Source: Notamacropus eugenii (lineage: Eukaryota > Chordata > Mammalia > Diprotodontia > Macropodidae). From it: 64,000 bases of DNA. The DNA lies in the NCBI RefSeq assembly GCF_028372415.1, contig NC_092875.1:185940022-186004021 (forward strand), written 5' to 3'. The notes below the pieces were generated by a model that was not told the origin of the DNA, made no database searches, and saw only the letters and a program-made list of their open reading frames with translations. Below are positions 9,066 through 20,319 of this stretch, piece after piece. The translations under genes and the position numbers were made by a program. Positions within the stretch are counted from its first letter, which is position 1; each line of letters begins with the position of its first letter.

Positions 9066-10940
9066 CTGCTGTGTGTTATCCGTGGATAGGCATGGGATAA
9101 AGAACAAGCTAGATGCAGAACAGAAGGCTTTGCGAGGTATATACTAGAAAGAACTCAAACAATGGTCATAGAACTGGAGGCCGGCATCTGTGACCTCATT
9201 GGTTGCTTTCCCTGATATTCTAAAATCGGAGCAGTCTGATTTATAGTGTGACCAAGTTCTTACACAAATTATTTCAATGAAAGACATGAGTTCATGTGAC
9301 CTGAGTGAAGGGACCATTTTCCTTGAATTAGAGGAAGTTGACCATATACTTCTGAGAAGAATTGTTTGGCAGATTTTAGGTTTTAAAGTGCATTGTCAAC
9401 CACAACTAGGTGTACCCAGTGGAAAACAGAAACCTTTTTAAAACCCCCTGATGACAATTAGCATTACCATGTCTGCATATTCTTTTTTTGAAGGAGTATT
9501 ACTAAGATACTACTTATTCTAGTTTGTGATGAGATCTTTGTCGTGAGGTGGTAGCTACAGTGGGCCCTATTCCATTTCTTTAGTCAGCTAAAACAAATGG
9601 TTATTTCCAGAATAGCTGTTATCATTTAATTATATAATCGTTAACTTTCAGACTATTTATGCCAAGGTCAGTTTGGCCAGATAGAATATGTGGAATCTGG
9701 CCTAGTGAATTTATCATGAGTTATATATACATATATATGTATGTATGTATAGCTAAATAAATTTATGAATCCATAAAAATCTAGTTTAGATAAAAGTTCA
9801 ATGTGAGTGCAACTCCCAGAAAACTATTTGTTCCTGAAGTAATTGTCATGTTTAGAAGATGTTATGTTGGAATTTTCATAGCTATAAGGGTTTTAAAAAA
9901 ATATTTATTTGGTCTGAAGTGTAACATCCAGTAGATAGGTGGAGTTATATACATTGATGGGATTCTAGAAAGTTTGGGAAATTTGAACTATCTGTTTAGC
10001 TTCTTTGTGTAAATAATGTGTCAGCAGTGCTCAATTTATGTATCCTCATGCAAAATGGTGGTCTTTTTTTTTTTAAGTGACCAGTGAATTAACTTTGGTT
10101 CAGAAGTCAATTTTACCAATACTTTGAAAACCTATTAAATGGATAACAATAATAACTTCTCCATGTTGTTAAATAAAAAAGAAAGGACGATGCTTCAATA
10201 GTATGATCACTGTGATACAGTTTTGTTTTGTCATTAAATCACTGTTATTCCCAAACTGGATGCTTGTTTTCTGTGATTCAAAGATGAAGTCCTGTGTTTA
10301 TTTTGGAACTGTATAAAATTAGGTTGATGCAAGCACGTGCATTTTCAGAACATCACATCCTCCTATAAGTTAGGATTTGTTGGATAGGATTCCTTAGAAG
10401 GTTCTCTTGTAGAAGGAAACCAAAGGTGAGGGGACAGAAGAAGCATTTCTTTTGCTGTTTAGTTAATTTGCCTAATTTTGCTGAGATGCCAAACAGCATA
10501 GAATCCATCTCGGTTGGGGCTGCTGGGCAGTAGCTAAAATCCTCATTCAGCAAAATAGGATTACCCATAGAGAAAAAAAGACAACTAGGGAGTATATAAT
10601 TAGTGTACTCTTTATGCAAATTAGGCTAGGAACATATGCTAATCAATACCTAATGATTACAAATAGTGACAGACATATGATATTTCTTGGCATAAAAGTA
10701 GCAAAGAGTCAGTTAATTGTGTTACTTTAAATTGTTTTTAAAGTGCGGGGGTGATAAATTACGGTAAACTCTTAAGTATTAATGGAAACCTTTACTCAAG
10801 GAAAGCACCATTTTGAGACTAAGAATCAGAGAGAGCTTGTGGGAGACAAACAGCCTGAATTTCTGCTTTCAATAAGGTTTGAGAAGAATGCTAAGAAAAA
10901 AATCTCTCCTCTCTTTTTCTCCCCTCCTGTTCTCTCCCTT
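9066..10940. other. Repeat-poor interval downstream of RNF182
   Basis: AT-rich, mostly single-copy-looking DNA with a small TA/TATG tract at 9720-9750. No SINE or LINE is recognised and no credible coding frame. It could contain an extended 3' UTR or conserved non-coding DNA; nothing decisive is visible. Confidence 0.4.
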
Positions 10941-10944
10941 TTCT

Positions 10945-10961
10945 CCCCCCCCCCCCCCCCC
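10945..10961. repeat. Poly-C run
   Basis: Seventeen consecutive C residues after a CTCC-rich stretch. Unusual in this AT-rich region and possibly a sequencing or assembly length error. Confidence 0.9.
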
Positions 10962-11194
10962 TGCCATTTTCAGAGCTAAAAGAAAGTATAAGGTTCACTG
11001 CCTGGAGGAGATAGTGAAATGCCAAGAGATAAAAATAGAGATAAGAAAACCCACTCTCATTTAAACTAATTTTTTTCCTCAATAGGAGTGATTTTCAATC
11101 TGTTAAGAATAAAAATGACATGATTAGGAATCAATGAATCCTCAAATAGTCAAGATTTCAAGACAGTTCCTAATCCCAGTATTTCTGATTTGTT

Positions 11195-11414
11195 TTTGCT
11201 GTCTGACTCTCCATGACCCCACTTGAGGTTTTCTTGGCAAAGGTACTGGAGTGGTTGCCATTTCCTTCTCCAGCTCATTTTTTTACAGATGAGAAAACTG
11301 AGGCAAAGTGACTTGCACAGGCTCATGCAGCTGGTAAGCCTGAAGTCTGATTTGAACTCAGGTCATCCTGACTCTAGGTCAAGTACTCTATCAACTGTGC
11401 CACGTAACTGCTCC
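11195..11414 (-). mobile_element. RTE-tailed CORE-SINE
   Basis: Minus-strand copy showing 'ttcttggcaaaggtactgga', 'cagctcatttttttacagat', 'gatttgaactcaggtcatcc' and 'ctatcaactgtgccacgtaa'. Slightly truncated at its tail. Confidence 0.8.
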
Positions 11415-11899
11415 CTAATCCCAGTGGAATTGTCAAATAAAAGTTCCTTTAGGGCTTTGTCCTTGGTGCTTAGCAAAGAACTTTGTGCTAAGCTGTGCTT
11501 AGAAAATATGTTAAATTAAAATAAATAGCTTAAGTGCTTCACCTTCTGGCCTGAAAGAATTAAACTGAAGTGCTCAAAGAAGCCGAGGATGTGGTCAGTA
11601 AAGCATGATGATAATCTTTGAGGAATCGTAGCAAACAGAGGTACTAGAAAACAAATCTCCCTACCTGCAGAATTCTAGAATGGTTTGTAAGCACCTAGAA
11701 AAAGCATGACAGCATCCAAGCTAGTGTAGGTTAACCTCGTCTGCTTTTCACTGGACTGGTTTTCAGCAAGAGATCTGACTGAATTTCATATGATACTCTT
11801 GCAGACAAAATGGAATTCTTTAGGAGAGCCCTATCAAGTCTAGAGCTATGATAAGGCACCTTGGGCTTGATTTGAGAATTGGACTTCTGTTTTTCCTTT
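11415..11899. other. No recognised feature
   Basis: AT-rich sequence without recognisable repeats, splice-bounded exons or long frames. Confidence 0.4.
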
Positions 11900-12163
11900 T
11901 AATAATAATAATAGCCAGCACTTTTTGGCACTTTGAGATTTGCAAATATATAATTGCAAATATAAAGCAAAAAGCTTTTTAAGTATCTCATTTTATCCTC
12001 AACAACCTTGTGAAGTAGTTGCTATTATTATCCCCATTTTATAGATGGGGAAACAGAGGTTGTCACTTGCCTATGGCTACACAGCCAGTAAATATCTAAG
12101 GTTAGATTTGAACTCAGTTCTTTCTGACTCCAAGTCCGAGACCAACCACTGGACCACCTAGCT
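11900..12163 (-). mobile_element. THER1/MIR-like SINE
   Basis: Near-complete minus-strand copy: 'taataataatagccagcact', 'tatctcattttatcctcaac', 'ccccattttatagatgggga', then 'ggttagatttgaactcagtt' and the head 'ggaccacctagctga'. Confidence 0.8.
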
Positions 12164-12439
12164 GAGAAAGGTCAAATCCTTTCTCCATAATACAAGTGAT
12201 TTATCATAAAACAAAGACTTGGTTTCTACAAAGATTTCTAGATTAAAATGTGCTTATAAAATAAAACTCTTCTTTCTTGGCAATGGTATGAATAAAAAAT
12301 ATATATATTACATCTTCTGGTGAATACAAATAGAAAAGACAGTTTTTGCTCTTGAGGAGCTCACATTGTAAGATTTATGAAAGGATTCTTGCTTAGCCTC
12401 CTACATGTTGCACTCTAGATGGTGTCTGCTCCTCTTTAG

Positions 12440-12535
12440 GTCAACCTTATTATCAATGATTTAGACTAGGTTGTGGATGACACATTTATCCTATTTGCAG
12501 GTAAAGCTGGGAGAAACATCAAGCCTACTATTTCC
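12440..12535 (+). mobile_element. Short L3/CR1 LINE fragment
   Basis: Contains 'tcaatgatttagactagg' and 'tttgcaggtaaagctgggag', a decayed form of the INDLD...FADDTKLG segment that is clearer near 18.85-18.93 kb. Confidence 0.45.
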
Positions 12536-12599
12536 TTCTTTCTGATCGCAGGAGAGATGTTCCTATCCATCGCTAAAGTGAATTCCTCTTCCAGTGTTG

Positions 12600-12975
12600 T
12601 TGATCCCATTTCTTTGTGTGAATGAATGAAAATAAACACCATGTGCCAAGCACTATGCTAAGTGCTGGAGATAGAAGTACAAAAGCATGATGGTCCCTGT
12701 CCTCAGACAGCTTACATCCCAATAGGGGAGACCATACGTAGAGGGGATGGTGGCCAGGGAAGGGGGTTATAATTTGGGGAATCAGTATTGGAGACTGAGA
12801 GGGGACCCTAAATTGGAATAGTGAAGTCAGAAGGAAGATTAGATTTAGGGATAAAGATGATAGCCATTTCTTTAGAGACACTGAGTTGGATGTGCTACTG
12901 AGAGATCTAAGTAGATTTCTGTAGGCAGCTGGAGGTACGGTCCTGGAGCTCAGGACATGAGAATGAAGTTGAAAA
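12600..12975 (+). repeat. Ancient interspersed repeat copy
   Basis: Begins with 'catgtgccaagcactatgct' and continues to 'gagagatctaagtagatttc' and 'ctggagctcaggacatgag'. The last 180 bp pair with an inverted copy at 13955-14135. Confidence 0.55.
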
Positions 12976-13950
12976 TGTTGAAAGAAACAATAGGGCATTT
13001 TGCTGGTACACTTTTCCAAGGCAATGATGGTACTGATTTGATTACAGAGAAAGAGATAGTAAAGGAGGGAGTAGAGTGAAGATGAGGATGCACAGTCCCA
13101 GGGAACATGGAACCTAGTGACTTACCTTGCTCCTTGGTCATCTCTTTTGCAGAAGTTCACTTTCTCCCTCTGATCACCCTTCTCTATTCCTTGACTCTGA
13201 TACTAGCTCATCTCTTCCATTTCCACCGCTGCTAAATTTCTTGAAAACTTTCTTTACTTGATGCCTCCACATCTTCACTATGCACTGTCCTCTTTCCTTG
13301 TAATGACATGAATAAAAAAAAAACCAACCAACCAAAAAACCATTATACACTCTGTATACTGGCAGATGCAAATAGAAGACAGTTTCTCCTCTCAATGAGC
13401 CCACATTGTAATGGGGAGATAAACAGTATAGATAGTAGGTTTTGGCTACTTAGGGACCCTTAGGATAGAGGGGTGAGGCAGATGGATGGTAGTGCATCTT
13501 CTTTCTTGTCATTTCCATTACTAAAACCCTACCTCTTTCTGGGGTGTTTATTTAACTATTTAACAGTGTGAAGGACTTTGGTGGTGAGTACTTTGTGTCT
13601 TCACAGGAGCCAAGGTAGCAGGGCTGCAACCCCCTTCAGAGGCAGTTGCCAGGTCCCATCTAGGAATGATCAGCTTCCCAGACGAAGGTCTCTGGGTTGG
13701 GGCTGGAGGCAAGGCTAAGTCTCTGGGGCAGGGAGCTGCTATTCTACCTACTCAAAACCCTTTCCCCTCTTGGCTGCAGAGACAACATATTCATGGTTCT
13801 TCTTCAATAGACTCTTCTCTGTCTTGGTCTTCTTGCTAATAAGTTAATGTAGTTATTTGTCAACCACATTATCTGTTTGTCTTCTCTGCTCTCGTATTCA
13901 GCAATCTTAGTTATTCTCATAGTGTCAATGATGTAGATGACTCTTAATTC
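12976..13950. other. Unclassified spacer
   Basis: Lies between two inverted repeat copies. It has pyrimidine-rich and AT-rich segments and a GC-richer patch near 13600-13790. Overlapping minus-strand frames have no recognisable domain. Confidence 0.35.
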
Positions 13951-13954
13951 CATG

Positions 13955-14135
13955 TCTCATGTCCTGAGTTCCAGGACCATATCTCCAGCTGCTTACAGAA
14001 ATCTACTTAGATCTCTCATTATCACATCAAACTCATTCTCTGTATAGGAATGGTCATCTTTACCCCTAAATCTAGTCTTCCTTCTGACTTCACTAGTCTT
14101 ATTAGGGTCCCTTCTCAGTCAATACTCTACTTGTT
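13955..14135 (-). repeat. Inverted partner of the 12.79-12.97 kb repeat
   Basis: The reverse complement reads 'gagatctaagtagatttctg', 'agcagctggagatatgg' and 'tcctggaactcagg', matching 12893-12958 closely. The two arms of about 180 bp are separated by about 1 kb. Confidence 0.7.
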
Positions 14136-14159
14136 TGACTCTTCTCTATCTCTTATTTC

Positions 14160-14545
14160 TCATATCAATCAGTCAACATTTTAAAAGTGTCTACTTGTTG
14201 TGTTGTGTTTGTCCTTCATTCTTGAAGAGGACCATGACATCAAGATGATGACATGACTTTGATTTGAGTAAGAGAGGGCTGTGCGAGGTCACCAACCTCA
14301 CTTTCTGCTCCTGAGCCATCTGGATCCAGTGGCCTGATGCCAGGCACTGTGCTAAGTGCTGGGTATATGAGAAGAGGCAAAATATAATTTTTGCCTTCAA
14401 GGAGCTCTAATGGAAGAGGTAACATGCAAGCAAATATATACAAATCAAGCTATATCCAGGATAAATAGGAAATAATTAACAGGGGGAAGGCATGAGACTT
14501 AAGAGGGGCTGGGGAAAACCTCTTTTAGAAGGTGGAATTTTAGCC
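14160..14545 (+). repeat. Ancient interspersed repeat with nested SINE
   Basis: The element starts at 'caatcagtcaacatttta' and resumes after an insertion at 'gccaggcactgtgctaagtg', then runs to 'ggataaataggaaataatta' and 'agaaggtggaatttta'. It is the same family as 2.23-2.96 kb. Confidence 0.6.
14195..14340 (-). mobile_element. MAR1-like SINE 3' portion
   Basis: The plus strand reads 'tttgtccttcattcttgaag', 'gaccatgacatcaagatgat' and 'gagccatctggatccagtgg', the reverse complement of the MAR1-type tail region. It interrupts the ancient repeat at 14160-14545. Confidence 0.7.
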
Positions 14546-14559
14546 CTGTACCCTCTTTT

Positions 14560-15180
14560 TATCCCCACTTCCACCATTCTCGTCATCACCTGCATTGGAC
14601 TATTATAGTTTGCCTTATAACAACGATTCATATCTCTTCCCTTTTCAGTTCATCCTACACAATAACGCCAAAATAGATCTGGTTCTGTCTTTATACCAAG
14701 AAATCTTCAGCAACTTTCTACTACCTATTGAGTAAATGTCAAACTCCATTACCTGACATTCAAGGCTCTTAACAATCTGAAGCCAGCCCCACTCATGTAT
14801 CCTTATCTCATATTCTTTCTAGGCACTCTATGCTCCAGTAAAATTCAATTACTCTCTGTACCCCAAAGAATTCTAACATTGTAGCTGTCTCTCTACCTTG
14901 GCCCATGCTATTTTCAATGATTGAAAAGGTCTTTCTTTACCTTTTGAATGTCTACCCATACTGTAAAGCTTAACTCAAATATAGTCCCTGACTCCACTCC
15001 CAATTTCCATCAGGTAAGGACCTTCTTCTTTGCAACTTGCACATCATTATGTCTTGTGACTCTTATGACATTGTATATTAATCTATGTTTGTCTTTTATC
15101 TGCCTGCTATAAGGTAGGAAATATATTTTAGTTAAACCTTACATTTTACTCCCTTCCCCCAATATGGCACTGAGAAGGCA
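14560..15180 (+). repeat. Ancient LINE-like 3' region, possibly L2 class
   Basis: Contains phrases typical of an old mammalian repeat: 'caaggctcttaacaatctga', 'agccccactcatgtatcc', 'ttggcccatgctattttc' and 'gacattgtatattaatctat'. No frame survives and the family is uncertain. A (GAAT)n tract follows at about 15198-15220. Confidence 0.4.
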
Positions 15181-15224
15181 GCTAATATTTATTTTGATGA
15201 ATGAATGAATGAATGAAAATGGCC

Positions 15225-16510
15225 CAAACATTTTATTCAGGGTAGATATTTCTGAACTCTGGTTTTGTTGTTCACAAATTCTACCGTAACAGTTTGGCAT
15301 GTCAATTAACCTTTCTGTTTCCCAAGTTTAGTCCTTTGCCTCATAAACTGGAGATAATAAATCTTATCTTCTTCCCGGAGGTATTAAAGAAATTAAAATA
15401 ACTTGTTTGTCAATGAAAATGTCATGTTAATGCCAAGCAACATCATTAGTCAATAGCTGAGCAGCTGGCTTTGTTAAAGACAGCCAAAATGCCACAATAT
15501 CCCTTTCTTTCCATTCTCTCTGAATTTTCTGATATTGTTTACTAAAATTTTCCCCTCCAAAGCCAACATTAAATTTTTATGAAAGACATATTTGTAAAAG
15601 AGAACCCTTGCTTTCCCCAGTCAGGTGGTAATTGCTGATTAGAGCACCATCTGAGAAATATTATGCTTCTTTTTGTCTTCGTTGTCGTTGTCCTCTTCTT
15701 CTTTTGGTCATATAATAATGACTTCAGCCAGTAATTTCATCAGGAATCTACTAACTTTTACAGTAAGCCACATCACTAAGCAATTAGAGATGATGCCCTA
15801 AAAAAGAAATCAGCTGTTTAATAATATAATTTGCTGGGATCACTTTCATTTAGCATGATTTTTAATTTAGTTCAGCTTTTAATGCTATTCTAAAGTCCAA
15901 TTGATTTGTTGGTATAGATTTTTTTTTTTTTGCATGTAGAAGAAGCAAGAGTAAAAAAAAGCAACCACAAAATTTAAAGTTATTTTCCAGAACCAACTTT
16001 AGTCACCCACTTAAAGGGGTCAGGTGATGTCCTTTGAGTCCATGCAATGGCTCTGCTCTCAGTATGTGAGAATAGGACTGGGGTGTGACCATCTCCCCCT
16101 GTTGAAATTCTGTGTGTCTTGAAAGATAGACAGGCTTTCACGTAATGCTGCCAAGGACAAAGTGTGAGAACGGTGGAGAGCAGATTTAGGACAAAACAAC
16201 AAACACAGAGTTCTGCTGTTCAAAGATTTATTGATCATAAAATTTGATTTACCCTAAAACTCATTCATATACTCTTTCTCTCAGTTCCCAATTCATTCCT
16301 CCTCTTCTCCCCCTCCACATGTTTCTATACATTCTCACACAATCCATATCTGCCTATAGATAGCTAAAACATGAAGGGGTAACCAAGTTCCTGATGGTGT
16401 CACAAAGAAGAGGAGTCATTGCAGTTTTTATGCAATGTCTCTTATTTCTTTGCTTTCTTACAGAAATTCAGAGGGGATTTGCATAGCCCCTTTTAGCTGA
16501 ACATTTTCTA
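15225..16510. other. Repeat-poor interval
   Basis: AT-rich with TAAT-containing stretches (about 15820-15930) and no recognised transposon or credible ORF. A candidate for conserved non-coding DNA, with no direct proof. Confidence 0.35.
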
Positions 16511-16512
16511 TA

Positions 16513-17321
16513 CAGGCATATCTTGGAGAGAGTGGGAGTTCAATTCCAGACCAACACAATAAAGCAGGTATCACAATAAAGGAAGTCACACGAAATTTTT
16601 GGTTTACCTAGTACATATAAAAGTTATGTTTAAAATGTACTATAGTCTATATATATGAGTATTATGTCTAAGAAAATAATGTATATACCTTAAAATACTT
16701 TATTACTAAAAATACTAACCATCATCTGAGCCTTCAGAAAGTCATAATCTTTTTATGGTGGAGGGTCTTGCCTGGATGTTGTTGGCTGCTGATTGATTAA
16801 GATGGTGGTTGCTGAAGGATGAGTTGACTGAGAAAATTTCTTAAAATAAGACATCAATGAAATTTGCCGCATCAATTGACTCTTCCTTTCCCTTGACACT
16901 TGGATGCCGTTGTAGGGTTATTAATTGGCTTAATTTAAATATTATTGTATCTCAGGGAACAGGGAGGTCTGAGGAGATGGAGCAAGACAGAATGGCTGAT
17001 TGGTGGAACAGTTAGAATACACAAGATTTATCGATTAAGTTCCCAGTCTTATATGGGAGTGGTTTGTGGCACCCCAAAACAATACAATAGTAACGTCAAA
17101 GATCACTGATCACAGATCACCATAGCAGTTATAATAATAATGAAAAAGTTTGAAATATTGTGAGAATTACCAAAATGTGACATAGACATGAGGAGAACAT
17201 ACTCTGTTGGAAAAACAGCTCCAATAGATTTCCTTGGTGGAGGGTTGCCATAAGCCTTCAATTTGTTTAAAAAAAAAAAAAAAGCAATATCTGCCAAGTG
17301 CAATACAATGAAGCATGCTTG
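16513..17321 (+). mobile_element. Tigger1-like DNA transposon, internally deleted
   Basis: An 809-bp element that starts CAGGCATATCTTGGAGA after TA (16511-16512). It ends with the related inverted end 'aagcatgcttg' before TA (17322-17323), the TA duplication expected of Tc1/mariner-pogo elements. Internal landmarks match Tigger1 as I remember it: 'aaccatcatctgagccttca', 'atggtggagggtcttgcctg', 'tagggttattaattggctta' and 'ccccaaaacaatacaatagt'. Nearly all transposase sequence is missing. The two sides join at 16878-16890 (GACTCTTCCTTTC). Confidence 0.9.
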
Positions 17322-17329
17322 TATTATTT

Positions 17330-18200
17330 TAAAACCTCTTTCTTCTTAGCTTGGTGCCACTATTTGGCTTAAGTCCATCAGTCTCCTCTTGATTATCTGG
17401 CCCAGCACTGAATGATGCCTCAGCGTAGATGGGCTGTCTTTGATGATGGATTGTTATCTCTTCAGTAAGTTTTTTCTTGGGTCATTTTAACAGTTTCCCA
17501 TAGACTGACAAATATAAATGATACCACACACAGATATAAATGCATTCACACAGACTTCATTAAAATTCTACTTATTTTCTCCATTCAACAACAAAACAGA
17601 TTAATTCTGATTTTTCTGATCCATACTGATAAAAATTTTTCGCAATTACTATCAACCTATCATAATTATTGATAAATCAGAAGTCCATAGCAACCCTCTC
17701 CCACCATTTTTTATTATTATAGTCATTTGTGAACTTATTTTATCTTCTAGATACTCCAAGGTAAGATTTTTTTCATCTCAGCAGTACATAGCATAATGTG
17801 CTGTACATAGTAGACACTTAAAACATTATAAAATGAATCCCTGAACTGGGAGCACTCTTGCCTTTGTCTGCACTCTTCTCTGTCCTTGGAATGCTGGGAG
17901 GTAGAACACACTTTCACTGTGCCCGCCCTATTCTTCCACTGTAATTGCATACTCCAGCGAGTCGTGTTGGTAGGGACCTGGCCACTGCAATTTCCAAACC
18001 TGGATAATGAGTCATATACAGGCAACTCAATCATCTGTGGTAATGGAAAACAGGAATCTGGACAGTTCCTGCTTTCCCCTCACAGTGTTTTCTCAAAAAT
18101 TGTGCTGCCAAGGAGATCACTATAAGGTATAAAATATTTTCTCTTAGGAATATTGGTATAATTGGAGGTAGCATTATTTACCAAGGACTTGGTATCAAAT
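17330..18200. other. No recognised gene
   Basis: AT-rich; contains 'gtgctgtacatagtagacac', a weak L2/MIR-tail phrase near 17800. Two frames overlap at 17747-18125 on opposite strands, but neither has family features. Confidence 0.35.
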
Positions 18201-18204
18201 AGCT

Positions 18205-18430
18205 AATGTATATATATATATATTTATATAATGTGTGTGTGGATAATGTGTACATATGTGTATGTATATACACATATACATGCACTTATATATGAAGTTC
18301 ACGAAAAACATCTATATCTTTTTCACATGAACTTTTGTCTATTTTTTGTCAGATTTTGTATTTCTCAAATTTTATATGCATGACATATATGTATATATAC
18401 ATATGTATATATATATGTACATAGTGATGG
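18205..18430. repeat. TA/TATG-rich palindromic simple sequence
   Basis: Two clusters (18205-18290 and 18383-18423) of alternating TATA, TATG and CATA. Both are locally self-complementary. Confidence 0.75.
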
Positions 18431-18764
18431 AAAATAGTACTGTGATGCTTTATGTCATAAAATAGACTTGAAAATAAAGTTAGTTAACACGTTGATTATT
18501 TGATAGGGTCTCATATATTTCAAAGTTTGCACTCTAAAATGCAAATCTATCATATCACAGACTTGAAATGAAGAGCTAGTAAGCCAGGAATGAGCTTCAC
18601 TCGCAACGATTGTGGCTTACTGTCTTAGAATTGATAGCCCAGGTTTAAACAACTGTTTGGAGATGTTTGAACAGATGCCTTCTTTGGGTAGATTTCTCCA
18701 TAACAAGTTGAAACATTAAAATTGACTTTTAGAGCTTACCTCAAAGTTGTATGTATTCAATAAA

Positions 18765-19625
18765 TGAATGTTATTGTCATGTATCTATTTCATCTCGGAG
18801 GGAGAACTCTTCTAGAGTGCCCAGGGATCTCTCCTTGTCCCCATGTTAAAACATTTTTTGATTTGGATAAAGGGATAGATGTCATGCTTATAAAATTTGC
18901 AGATGACACAAAGCTGGGAGGGACAACTAACATATTGAATGATAGGACCCACATTTTGATAGGTTGGCATAATAGATTGAATCTCAGAAGATGAAAGTCA
19001 ACAAGGATAAATGTAAAATCCTACACGAGCTGAAGAAACAAACAACCCAGCTTCACAATTACAGAATCAGGGAGGCATGTTTAGGCAAAACTTCATGGGA
19101 AAAAGATGTAGATGTTTTTCATGAACTTCAAGTTGGATATGAAACGTTTGCAGCCAAAAAAAAATGTTATTTGAGGATACATGAGGAGAAGCATAGGGTT
19201 TATAAAACAGATGGTGAAGAGTCCTTCTGTACTCTGTTCTGGTTAGATGCTGGAGCACTGTGTTTAGTTCTGAGGGTGACATTTTAGGCAGACTATTAGG
19301 CTGGAGAGTGTTCAGAAGAGGGTGACCGCAATGGAGATTGGAGGCTATGCCACATGAAGTTTGGCTGAAGGACTTGGGAATGTATAGTCTGGAAAAGAGA
19401 AAACTTAGTGTAGACGTAGGACCTTATATAGATCAAAAGAGATGTTAGAGGTCATCTTTGCAACCTATTTTCATGTATCTGAAGGGATGTACAAGTGCCA
19501 GAGGGCTAAATTAGGATCAGAGTTTGGAAGCCGCACAGAAGTAGATTTTACATGAATGTAAAAAACAACCACAAAACTTTCCTAACAATTAGGGTCACCC
19601 AGTAATGGAATGAGCTGTTCTGTGG
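18765..19625 (+). pseudogene. L3/CR1-type LINE reverse-transcriptase remnant
   Basis: Translation shows the palm motif and what follows it: FADDTKLGGTTN (about 18892-18927), then NKDKCKILHELKK in the next frame, as in CR1/L3 reverse transcriptases. The 3' region continues with 'ttctggttagatgctgg', 'agagggtgaccgcaatgg', 'cttgggaatgtatagtctgg', 'aactttcctaacaattaggg' and 'agtaatggaatgagctg'. Frameshifts and stops make it dead. It was a retrotransposon ORF2, not a host gene. Confidence 0.75.
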
Positions 19626-19671
19626 GGGACCCATTTTGTGTTATTTCCTTAACAAAACAACACGTACTAGA

Positions 19672-19898
19672 TCGTTGTTGTTGTTCAATTGTGACTGACC
19701 CCAGTTGGGGTTTTCTTGGTAAAGATACTGGAGAAGTTTTCCATTTCCTTCTGCAGCTCACTTTACAGATGAGGAAATTAAGGCCAACAGGGTTATGTGA
19801 CTTGCCCAGGGTCACGCTGCTGAGGCTGGATTTGAACTCATGAAAATGAGTATTCCTGACTCCAGGCACAGCACTTTATCCTCTGTGCCACCTAGCTG
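19672..19898 (-). mobile_element. RTE-tailed CORE-SINE
   Basis: Minus-strand copy: 'tgttgttgttcaattgtgac', 'ttggtaaagatactggagaa', 'gtgacttgcccagggtcacg' and 'ctctgtgccacctagctgca'. It lies at the 3' edge of the L3 remnant. Confidence 0.85.
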
Positions 19899-20189
19899 CA
19901 CTATCAGCTCATTAGCATGGACTTTAAAAAAAGACAATTAAAAACACTAACAAATCATTCCTCTCTCGGCATCATTCTGTTCTCGCCTCTATGTCTCTGT
20001 AAAGTCTGTCCCCCATGCCAGCATTGTTCTTTTTCTTTACCTTTGCCTCACGAATCCCTAGATATGGCTAAGAGTCAGCTAAGGTACAGCTTCCAGTGGG
20101 ATGGAAACCTTTTTCCATCTCTCTCAGCCAAAGTTACTTTACATATTTTTAAAAATTTACTTATCCCTGTGCATGTTGATTTCTCCTTT

Positions 20190-20312
20190 TCTACCACTAT
20201 AATGTGTAAAGTCCTTGAAGGCTGGTTCCATGTTCATTTATGTCTCTTTGTCCTCAGTACTTAGCCTAGTTCCTGGGACATAGGAGGTACTTCATAAATG
20301 CTTACTGAGTTG
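20190..20312 (+). mobile_element. L2 LINE 3' end
   Basis: Typical L2 3' phrase order: 'aagtccttgaaggctgg', 'tcctcagtacttagcctag', 'gacataggaggtacttcata'. Confidence 0.65.
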
Positions 20313-20319
20313 AGTTATT

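Noticed and set aside
12573..13019. 148-codon minus-strand frame
   Set aside because: It runs over the ancient repeat and its inverted-repeat arm; no protein motif.
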